Source of the DNA: Myrica gale
Lineage: Eukaryota > Streptophyta > Magnoliopsida > Fagales > Myricaceae
Assembly (NCBI GenBank): GCA_963930655.1
Contig: OZ005605.1
Location: 21,707,501-21,771,500 of the forward strand
DNA length: 64,000 bases
Reading direction: 5' to 3'
The notes under the pieces were generated by a model. The model saw nothing but the letters and a program-made list of their open reading frames with translations, was not told the origin of the DNA and ran no database searches. This document shows positions 25,121-35,100 of this stretch, piece by piece (the stretch's first letter is position 1; each line of letters starts with the position of its first letter). The position numbers and the translations under genes are program-made.

Positions 25121-25247
25121 CCCTGAATCGGGATAGTAGTAGCTCTATATATTATACTGATAGCAGATAGTGTCAATGCTCTAGGCGTCCCTTATTGCAA
25201 GAAAAATGCAACCTTCTAGGATGTTGAAACTACAAAGAAATTGGACA

Positions 25248-25841
25248 TTACAGAAAGCCTAGTCCTGAAGTCATATTTATAAATTCGTATCCAGTTTCTA
25301 CAAGCATCGGTATGTACTTCCTCGTACCTTGTAAGAAGCTCAATAATGTCGGAAGTGCATTATCTGTCAGCTGCTTACTCATGTTTCCAATATTTTCGAC
25401 GTAACCGGCCAAAACGCTAGCCTGCCACATTCACGAAAGAGAGAAAAGCTTATTTACTGAAGTTGATGATTTGACGCTCTCGACAGTCGACACCATGCTA
25501 TGGGCCTGTACGTGGGCCGATTCATACAATTTCCGCGATTTGTTTCTTAATGTACTTAGATGCGGATCAGATATCCGATTATCCGACTTACTTGAAGAAA
25601 CAACCTTTGAATGGTAACACTTAACAATCCGCACATTCGTATCGTGTCGGTAAGACAAATTTTGTGACAGGAATTGTCCTGTGACTAAAGAGGGCGACAG
25701 ATGCATAGAGGCCCCAGGATTTGTCCGCATACTACTCATCAAGGTTGAAAGTGGCCCGTGAATTATGACGGTATGTTTATTGTTTAAGATCGATCGATCA
25801 TACTTGGCCCTCAAGCAAAAGATAATATTTTCCCTGCCCAA
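25248..25841 (-). pseudogene. Unrecognised small protein gene or processed pseudogene
   Basis: Two minus-strand open stretches lie in the same frame, separated by one TGA (25431-25433). The upstream part contains MRTNPGASMHLSPSLVTG and KSRKLYESAHVQAHS. The downstream part contains ASVLAGYVENIGNMSKQLTD and FLQGTRKYIPMLVETGYEF and ends at 25248. A splice acceptor-like GTGGCAG sits just before GCTAGC at about 25424. A donor at ATG|GTGTCG (about 25491) would give a short intron of about 70 nt that removes the stop; a nearer donor would give an implausible 36 nt. The N-terminal part is Ser/Arg/His-rich and could be a mitochondrial presequence. I do not recognise the family. Confidence 0.4.
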
Positions 25842-26421
25842 TTTACAGTTTTCTTATCCTTCGTGTTTTTAGTCCCCACTTGAAGTGAGGTGCGAAATAG
25901 GTGGAAAGAAAACGTCAAACATGCAACGGAAGTCGTAGACATCGTATTTCTCGTATTTTCAATCCATTATTGTCGTTTTCTAGCTGATGTTGGGGATAAG
26001 AGATAAGCATCAGTCTAATCATCCCCCACCCGCAGTATTGATGCAGACTGCTGGTTTTGATTTACTACAGTATACCGACGAGCTCACCCAAATAGAATCT
26101 ACAAGGCCCCCCCCCCCCCCCCCCCTTCCCTGCCCAATTTACAGTTTTCTTATCCTTCGTGTTTTTAGTCCCCACTTGAAGTGAGGTGCGAAATAGGTGG
26201 AAAGAAAACGTCAAACATGCAACGGAAGTCGTAGACATCGTATTTCTCGTATTTTCAATCCATTATTGTCGTTTTCTAGCTGATGTTGGGGATAAGAGAT
26301 AAGCATCAGTCTAATCATCCCCCACCCGCAGTATTGATGCAGACTGCTGGTTTTGATTTACTACAGTATACCGACGAGCTCACCCAAATAGAATCTACAA
26401 GGCCCCCCCCCCCCCCCCCCC
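25830..26421. repeat. 296-bp tandem duplication bounded by C homopolymers
   Basis: Positions 25830-26125 and 26126-26421 appear identical apart from the length of a C-run that ends each copy (about 26107-26125 and 26403-26422). The identity and the homopolymer junctions suggest either a very recent duplication or an assembly artefact. Non-coding. Confidence 0.9.
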
Positions 26422-26919
26422 CTAGAAATGGGTCAATTTACCCTTTTCCTTTTTTCCCCCGGGTTCTTCATTATTAAACTGCAGTGTCCATAAAATCTTT
26501 TTCCTAAGTATTATCATAGTATAGACAGACAGCTGTGTAAAAATAAAAAAATACAAGCACCAATTGGGTAGAGGTTCACGTATAACATTTCCACTAAGTC
26601 TCGAGAGATGTCGTTCGTAGAATCATAGATTCAAAAACATTGCAATCGATTGATGATGAAGCTCCAAAAGAAACACGAAAATAAAACGTACGATATTATA
26701 TATACATATACAAGCAATAAAGTTGGTGATCACTACCGTTCCCCACCTTAGCGTTATACAATCCGTACTAGTCGGCTCAGAAGGCAAGCTGCCTCTATTT
26801 AGGACACGTTATCACAGTACATACACCGGCGAAAACGGGAAGCAAAAACAAAACGCTATTTACATGAAAACTCATGGTAGCTTGGCTTGGTAAAACCCCC
26901 AACCGTTCACATCAGGTCC
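26422..26919. other. Intergenic and DRM1 3' UTR
   Basis: The right-hand part (about 26720-26919) is the likely DRM1 3' UTR. The rest shows nothing I can name. Confidence 0.4.
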
Positions 26920-27701
26920 TCAGCGATGCTTGCTCCGGGTCTCACCACTGTAGAGCCTGTAATCACATACAAAACCAGTCAAAGCAAAGCTCAGAACACA
27001 GCAGAAGAACGAAGGACATCATATATAGTTCTAAGCTAATTGTAACGAAGTTTCTGAAAAAAATATAATAACTAAGCGTGCTTTTTGGTTTCTGAAAACT
27101 GAGAGAAAGTCCTTAGTACACCACGCTTAGGAGGAGATGATGGAAAATCTGGACATCCCACTTAAGAGGCAAGTAGTGTTTTTTTATCTTTTTATTTTTT
27201 TGCTGGGCACGGAGTGCCAACTAATAATGAATGCAAAGGCTCGAGTTTTGTACGTACCAGTCATAGACGGTGGGAGAGTTAGGGTGCGGCTTGTCAAAGA
27301 TCTCCGAGCCGATACTCCTAGTGGCAAGGTTGCTGCCAGGGTTGAAGACGCTCCTCCAGACGTTTTCCTTACGCGCCGAAGATGGAGTTGTCGGCGTCAT
27401 CGGTGTGGCTGGTGTCCCTGGGGTCGCCGGAACCGACATCGACCTCTGTAATAGCGTGCTCCCCTCTCCCTCCACTTCCAAGACCATCCAATAACCAGCA
27501 CAAGGATAAGTACCATGCACACAACTTTTAATGGTCGTGTACCTAAACAAGCAATTCGAAATTTGGGTAATAAAGAAAGTATGTTAACCAGGTACCTTTG
27601 ATGTTCAAGGCCTTGGGGGTTATTTTCCTGAGCTTGCCGAGGCCACGCTCTGGCTGAGGTCCAGCCACCACATCGTCCCAAAGCTTCTCTAGCAGAACCA
27701 T
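26920..27701 (-). CDS. DRM1: Dormancy-associated/auxin-repressed protein DRM1 (3 exons, complete)
   Basis: Member of the DRM1/ARP family, small disordered proteins whose transcripts rise in dormant buds and fall with auxin; molecular role unknown. Exons: 27596-27701, 27258-27474, 26920-26956. Phases agree and give 119 residues, the usual family length. Exon 1 encodes the conserved MVLLEKLWDDVVAGPQPERG start and LGKLRKI. Exon 2 holds the GEGSTLLQRSMSVPATP box, a TP-rich segment (TPGTPATPMTPTTPSS) and NVWRSVFNPGSNLAT, with IGSEIFDKPHPNSPTVYDW. Exon 3 gives LYSGETRSKHR. The Ser/Thr-Pro sites are potential phosphorylation targets. A TATA box lies 54 bp upstream of the ATG. Confidence 0.95.
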
Positions 27702-27754
27702 CTTTGCTCTTCTTGTTCTCGTAGAGGGTGGGACAGACGCTGTAAGGCTACTCG

Positions 27755-27763
27755 TTTATATAG
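27755..27763 (-). promoter_or_regulatory. TATA box of DRM1
   Basis: On the minus strand the sequence reads CTATATAAA, 54 bp upstream of the DRM1 ATG. This spacing suits a short 5' UTR of about 20-30 nt. Confidence 0.7.
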
Positions 27764-28354
27764 AGACTAGAGTCCAGAGAGGATGGTTTTTTTTTTCACT
27801 GGAATAGAGGATGGCCCTTAAGATCTTTTTACTTTCAATATAGTGACCATATCCAGACGGGTTTTTTTTTACTACCTGTCTTGCAGTTCACATCACATGC
27901 GGAATGTAACCCTGGAAATGGAGAAGTTACGCGTGGGAGAATAGAGCGATTGGTTGGGATGGATAAGGATGAAGACTTGGCAATGCGGGGCCCTCGAAAT
28001 AATATCTCTTCGGGATGAGATGTGAGTAGGTCGGGGATAGCTTTACCAGTGTCGACTTCATAATTAGACAATGGTTTGTTTTATTCCTCTGAGAGCAACG
28101 TGGGGTCCACGGTGATGGGAGACGTGTGCCTAAAATGTGACAACTTGGGCCCACCGCCTAAGATTATGGGATTTTTGGTTCGAAGAATCTGATGCTTACT
28201 AATGTGATTTGAGCTCTAATAAACGGGGTGATTTCTAAAGAGGGAGGATTGTCCTCTAAGAGGAGTCGAGACCGATCCCTAGGAAGCATATAGACTTTTG
28301 GCCCAACCATAGGACACGCAGGGAATAGGTAAAACGAAGATTTTCGACTTAAAT

Positions 28355-28910
28355 TAGGGCTCAACAAAATCGGACCGCAGATCGAATCGGATTTGCAGTC
28401 CGATTCGGTTCTAATTTTTTAAATGCGGTCCGGTCCGGTCCGGGTCATAAATTTCTTAAATGCAGTCTGGACCGGATCGGACCGCATTTAATATTTTTTA
28501 AAAATTATTTAAAAAATATTACTCTGCGCACTGCAGAGAACTGCACCGCGCAAAGCAGTAGGCACTGCGCAGTGTGCCGTTAGAAAATATTTTTTTTAAA
28601 AAAAAAAAATCACTGCGCAGTGTGCGTTCGAAACATAGCGTTCGAATTTTTTTAAATTTTTTTTTAAAAAAAAATCACTGCACAGTAGGCTGCACTGCGC
28701 TGTGCCTACTGCGCAGAGCAGTAGGCACTGCGCAGTGTGCCGTTAGAAATATTTTTAAAAATATATTTTTTTTAAAAATAAATCCGGTCTGGACCACTTT
28801 TTAAAGTCGTCCAAACCGGACCGTACCACTTATAAGTGGTCCGGTCCGGTCCTTAAATATAAGGCAACCGGAAATGCGGTCCGGACCGCATTTCCGAGTT
28901 TTCAGCCCTA
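28355..28910. mobile_element. hAT-type MITE with inverted ends and 8-bp target duplication
   Basis: The left end reads TAGGGCTCAACAAAATCGG. The right end, reverse-complemented, reads TAGGGCTGAAAACTCGGAAA, and both lead into ggaccgca-type sequence. Flanks are acttaaat (28347-28354) and acttcaat (28911-28918), an 8-bp duplication with one mismatch, as expected for hAT elements. The 556-bp body contains repeated cggtccgg motifs and internal copies of ctgcgcagtgtgccgtt, with A/T stretches between. No transposase. Confidence 0.88.
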
Positions 28911-28918
28911 ACTTCAAT

Positions 28919-29241
28919 GGAGGTTTTTGGTTTTATGGCATCTAGTTCAACTTCAAGGAACAAAAATGAGGAATGGGCTTGTGTTGCTGGGGTCTTTTTT
29001 CTTCTTCACGTAAATCGCTTTTCCGTCACATGATTTGATCAGGAGTACCGTGTTACGGGGAAACAATGGCATAGTCGGTGAAACTAGGCCCAAAGCAAAG
29101 CAAAAATAAATAAATTCATTTCCCATCTGTTGTTTTCTTTCTTTTTTTAACTGACCTTTCCAAGGACTTAGCTGAGCCACACTACCAAAATCCAACCCAA
29201 GCTAAAAGATTTTATGATATTATTTTAAGGTTCATATATTT

Positions 29242-29286
<45 letters not shown>

Positions 29287-30546
29287 GAGAGTCTTTTGAG
29301 GCTGGGCCACTAATTCAGAATGCAGGGCCATTTCAGTTAAAATAGATTTTGGTTGCTAAAGCCCATAGAAAATCAAGATTTTGCTTTGTTTAGGCTCATT
29401 GGACCGGCTCGTCTCAGTTTTCATAGAGCACTTCCAAGATATGATTGTGTTTGCTGATACGTACGAGGATGAACCGACGGTCACATTAAGGACTAGTGGA
29501 GTCATCTTAGTCGAAGACTCTTCGTATTGGCTTTGTTATTAGCACAACCATCCATCCAAAATTTAACTGGAGACGTTTGTAACATTGTATGGGTGGCGGT
29601 GCTCTCCCCATTTCAGATTGTTCCCGTTTTCTTTTTGTTGAAAGAATTTCTCATTGCCTAGAAACAAAAGATCACGGCGAAAACGTTAAAAATAAAACGT
29701 CTTAGAACAAATAGGTACATCCAAACAGCCCAGATCTTCGTGCTCTATATATGAGCAGGACTGGCAACTGAAGTGAGTCTCAAAGGCAACTTACCTGCAA
29801 AAGAAGATATCCTCGGACGTTGCAGCAGGCAACAGTTCTTCTGTTGACTCGCTCTCATTTACTGGCCTCCTATATCCATTCAGGATCAGCCATCAAAATC
29901 ACATCCTACTATCACTGTAAAACAAAAACCAAGGGGGGGCTCGATGGCTCACCGACGAGATCAACAAATGGATTAATTATGTCATGGGAATGGTCACTTG
30001 TGGTAGGCCTTGATGTTTTCAGTGGGGAGTGGTTTGGTTTGGGTATGCGAGAGAGGGAGGACTATTTTTTGTAGTAGAAGACAAGATTTTCTGCCTCTAA
30101 CTTAAAAAGTAGAGAATAATGAGTCATGCACTATAATACTTTGTGGTAGAGGTAACAAGCACATAGTGAAAATTGAGAATCGTTTTCTTGCAGACCAAAG
30201 CCACAAAAGTTGCTTTCGTTAGAGAGCCAAATAGAGGTAGGTTTTACATCAGTATTGACTCTTCCAATTATGAATGTGAGAGGCAAAATAGTAGAGCTAT
30301 ATAGTTGATGATAATCTGAAAGCATACCATGGCAGCATGCATATGGTCAAACTTAAAAAAACCCAAGGCGCTTCATAAGTAAGAAATGAGACAAGTACCT
30401 CAGTACACAAATACCTGCAGATAAGCATGCCAATGATCTAGGCAAAACATTCAGACGTCGTCCAGGAACACCAGAATCTGAGAACCATAACTAGGAATAT
30501 GATAACAAGCTGCAAAGTGGAACAAAAGCAAAACTTCACCTACACT
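28919..30546. other. Intergenic with a (TA)n microsatellite
   Basis: A TA microsatellite runs from 29244 to 29283. The rest holds only short unrelated open frames; none is supported as a gene. Confidence 0.5.
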
Positions 30547-30551
30547 GCTGC

Positions 30552-31498
30552 TGTTAGACTCCTAAAGGGTTAATCATGGTGTCATGCCGTGGCTCCTAGC
30601 ATGGGTGTCACCATGGGAAGCCAAGGTGCGTGGAGTGACACACACATAGCGGGATAGGGGTCTTGACCCTAGCCTCAACGTGCTTGAGATGGACCCAAGC
30701 TAAGGCAAGCAGCATGACATGACTCAATGGCACGCGGGCGACATGACCAGGGAGTGCAGCACTTCGGGCAAGTCGATACTATGGTATGCAGACACGCTCA
30801 AGGGGCGGGGCGCGATGCGACGATGTCCTACAAACAAGGAAAAGACGTTGGCATAGCTTGAACGGGCAAGACTGAGTCAAAGATGACCAAGTCAAGAGGA
30901 TCCTTGATATTAGACATCAATTGAGGGATTGACCTAGTCTTGTGTGCCACCTAGGCTTTGACCTATTCAAGTGCAAGGTGATTGTGCTTAGCAAGCACAT
31001 GTGCATTGAAGACCTAGTCACAAGGCTTGAGACTAGGCTCAAGACGAGAGACTAGGCACGAGAAGTGGTCAACATGGCGATGTGGCGCGACTAGCACACA
31101 TCAAGGTGCCTGCTGAACTCGAGTGAAGACAAGTGGTCCAATGAGGCTTGACAAGTGTCACAATGTGAGAGACTCAGTGGAATGCCTAGACTCTATATAA
31201 AGGGAGCTCAACCCTTTTGTAGAACACACAGAGAAAGAGAGCAGTGAAGTCTAAGAGTAGCCTTCAAGTATCAGTAACTTTATTAAGTGAGTGATCTTTG
31301 TGAGCGATCTGAGTCAAGTGCCTAGCAAGTTGTAAAGGCTTTGACATTCCTTGTATCTTCTTACGTTGTGAATATAAGGTTGGGAGTTCCCCGAACAGCT
31401 TTGTGTCTCTTTCTCTTTGAGCGGTTGGCTGGTCAAGTAGAGGTGTGCTTGATGCCACACAAGGTGAAAATTCTGGTCTGAAAAGTAACCCTGTGACA
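30552..31498 (+). mobile_element. Solo LTR, 947 bp, with 5-bp target duplication
   Basis: Starts TGTTAGACTCC and ends CCCTGTGACA (TG...CA ends). It is flanked by the perfect 5-bp duplication gctgc at 30547-30551 and 31499-31503. A TATA box (TATATAAA, 31194-31201) sits before a typical LTR transcription start region, giving plus orientation. No internal retrotransposon coding sequence is next to it, so it is a solo LTR left by recombination. Superfamily not determined. Confidence 0.88.
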
Positions 31499-31503
31499 GC
31501 TGC

Positions 31504-32189
31504 AATACTGTGACTCAATTGATCCAGAAGTCGAAGTTTAAAAGGACCATAAATTATCTACATGACTTCTAACGAAGCAGTTCATTTGCAACTTCCATTC
31601 TATTTGCAAAAGTAGTGTTCAGAAAGTCAGTAGTTCAAATCTACCCTAATTGAGGGAACATAAATTAAAGAATCAGCTGTGAAGTCCTAAGAATGCGTCA
31701 ACACAGACCATAGGACCTCAAACTTGCTAAAGAATAAGAAGGTAATTTTGCATCATCATGGCCAGGCACTATGCAATTAAAAGCAGAACAAAGCAGTTGA
31801 GTGACCCAAAATAGGAAGGCCTAAGAAAGAACAAAATAGGCAAGGTAAGGGAGTTGCAAACAATGTTAAGGTGGATTATTAGAAGCCAAGTAGTTTTAAG
31901 ATCAAGTTTTGAGCAATGTATCAAAGGAACTAACACAACCAGTTCCCTTACACCATTGAACCTAACATAAACTGGAAAGCCTCGAAATATACAATTTGCT
32001 CCAAAAATGGATCAAATAGCAAGAAGTAAAAATCGGTGAAGCACAACATTTAGAAAGATAATCAACAACACAATACATTGTCTAAGTCTAAATTGCGTAC
32101 AACATAGCCTCAGACAAACTGTTGATGACTTCGATGTAACTGCAAGCTTATAAAACTGTACATAAAAAAAAGGCACTTAGCCTAGCACA
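31504..32189. other. Intergenic and FES1-like gene 3' UTR
   Basis: A/T-rich non-coding sequence downstream of the CCCH gene. Nothing else recognised. Confidence 0.4.
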
Positions 32190-35100
32190 TCAAGATTTGC
32201 CATATTTGTTGACATATCCCTGCAAATAAAAATATGATTGTCAAATGCGAGGACAACTAATGGGAAGTCTCCACTAACATATTTTCTCTAGAATCAAGAC
32301 ACTCACCTCAACAAGTTTCACAATTTTTGTACGGAATGAAGAGAGATATTGCTCTACTGATTCGGAGGTGGTTGGAAATTGATGGGGTTGTAAGGTTCTG
32401 AGAACCTTCTCCACCACTTTTTTAACTATCATGTTATGAGCATCCTTGCTGAGATGACCATCTCTCCAAGTTGGTTTCAACAATTCTTTCACTAAATCTA
32501 TAAGAGCAGCACGAAAATGCCTCGCCGCTTTTCCATCTCTCTCCACATGTCTACCCATCTTCAGCCTGAAATTCATTTTGTTCATGTCGTGTCTAGCCCT
32601 ATTTAATTTTAATTCCTTTTGATGTCTTGATGCATCATCTTGATAACTGGAAGCGTGATCATCATCAATCTTGCTCATTTTCGTAAGTTCTTCGACATCA
32701 GAGGGGCTCAAGGGATTCTCTTCTTTAGGCATTGTACCACTTTGCCAGTCAACAACAGATGTTCCTACTCTTTCTGCTTCAGCTGTAAGAGAGTCTGTTT
32801 CACGCATATGACATCTTCTTTCTACCACGTTCTCATAAAACTTATCATGAGAAGACACGGAAATAGTATCATTGTTACATTCTGGTCCCAGTGTACCACT
32901 TATTACAGAACTATCATATTTCCTCTTATGTAATGTATCCATGCTGGATGCCCCATGACTGTAGAGAGAAACTCTAAAGGATTGATCTCCTATCTTGGGT
33001 AACTCAATGCTATCATGAAGAGGATCATATTGGCTTTCTGGAGATGATGTACCAATAGGAGGAATAAAAATAGATGGTCGGAAAGGTATAGAAGGCTCCC
33101 AATCACTTGAAGAGGATTTTGTTTTATGTGTAGAAGAGCGCAGTGAGACATGGGTTAGAGGTAGATTTTCTGTTTCAAAACCAGATAAGAGAGGAGAGCA
33201 TTGGAGCAAGGAAGATGATCTTGAAACACGACATGCATTCTGACCATCCAGAAGCTTTTGGGCACCAAGAGAACTTGTATTGAAAGCGGAATAAGCAAAT
33301 GGCAATGAAGATGCTGTCCAGGCTGACTTATGGTGAGATGACAACAAGCCAGAGTTCAGAAGATAAGTATTTGAGCTCGAACTCAGCGAATGGATCCTAA
33401 GTGGCGAAGCAATGTGCATATGTGGGTTCCGAAAACTACCACTCCCATCCATACTGCTGGAATGAGAAGCGTTGCCACTACGGTAGTTACACGACAGCAG
33501 AACAGAGCCACTTGAAGAAACCCCATACTCAGGAAGCAAGCTGTTCCATACCATAGAACTGCCTCCACTGTTCAATGAAGCATGGTCACCACAGTTGTCA
33601 GCAGGCCAATTTTGTCTATGGCTCTCTCTCCCTACTGCCTTAAATGAGACAAAGCCAGGATCATCTTGAGAAGAAGGCAATTGTTGGGAGTCAGGAGTAA
33701 GAGATGAAGATAAATGCTCTTTCTCAAGCAGACTGTTTCCAACTGAAGATGCCAGTGGCTCAGGAAAACCAGGTGACCTCGATCTCTTTGTAATGTCTCC
33801 CACACCTGTTACAGTGAATGGCGCTTATCAGAATCATGATGGCAGAAAAGGATCTTGGACATCCATACTCAACAAGATATACGGTATACCTTCATCAAGC
33901 TGAAGGTTTCTTTTCCTCTCCAAAGCTGCTGCTTCTGCCTCTGGCTTTTGGGCAATATTATTCAAATCATCTTTTAGATGAAGAAACGTACATGAACTAC
34001 CTCTTATGCACCACCCTTTTGCATAAAAATCACAAATAACCGTGGGCCGTTTGTTTCCATCCATAATCTCAGCATCAGGGGACAGACGTGTAGTCCTTGT
34101 ATCAGTAGCAGCCAATCTGGAAAACCTAATGGTTAATAGGAACTGGCTCAATCATTAAATGGAGAAAATAGAAACCACCAAAGAGGATACAATACACAGA
34201 TCTACCCAATGCGCTGGTTTTAAGACACATAAATATCAAGACCAAAGGGCACCATTATCACCTAACCTCGATTCCCTGCAAACTTTGTCATGCCCTGGTT
34301 GCCCGTCCATTTGCTTAATTCCTTCATTGGTGTTCACAGCACCATTGGCCCCCTCACCTGAGTGATCGTTCATTGGGATGGCATCAGAAATCTCATTTCC
34401 AGTGATGCTATAAGGAAAGTTGGTTGTATGATCAATATTGTCCTTGGTGAACAAATGAGTCTCGATATTACAACGCAACTCACTATGATCTTTAGAGACC
34501 TTCTCTACAACCTCTTGGATTCTGTTGTCCTCTGCAGTAACCAGATCTTTCTCTGATTTTTCATACTTCGAATCCTCATAGTTTAAAACCGATTCCTCCC
34601 TTTGTCTTGTCAATGGCTCATTTGAAGGACTAGAAAAATTCGTATTAGCACTACTTTCTTCTACAGCAAGGGTTTCAGATGTGATCTTGGCTTCAGAATT
34701 GTCTAGAGTAGAAGAACCCAATCTCAGTATCCCATCACGACCCTCTACATCAATTTCTTGACAAACATCTACGTGGGAGAATAATTAAGTCAAGAAATGG
34801 AGAAAAATGGCCATCCTCTCTAAATTAAAAGCCAGGAGAAAATGCAAAATACTGGATCAGGTCCTAAGGATGACTGTTGAGCCATCAGTATCAATCCGGA
34901 AATGGCATATGAGACGGGATACATAAAATGGAATACAAATATATAAAATGAACATCTTTAAAAGAGTAGTATATCACCTGGTAGGGATGGGTGATAACAA
35001 TACTTTATAGGTTCGTTAATTGGTAAAAGCATTCTACAGCAGGACTGCATACTAATTTAATAATGCAAGCGAATCTTCTCTCTTTGTAACAACTTTATCA

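Noticed and set aside
26107-26422. C homopolymers as a regulatory or structural motif
   Set aside because: Tied to the duplication boundary and likely affected by sequencing or assembly error.
25987-26477. Two nearly identical short plus-strand proteins (MLGIRDKHQSNHPPPAVLMQ)
   Set aside because: Both are chance frames in the 296-bp tandem duplication and end in proline from the C-run.
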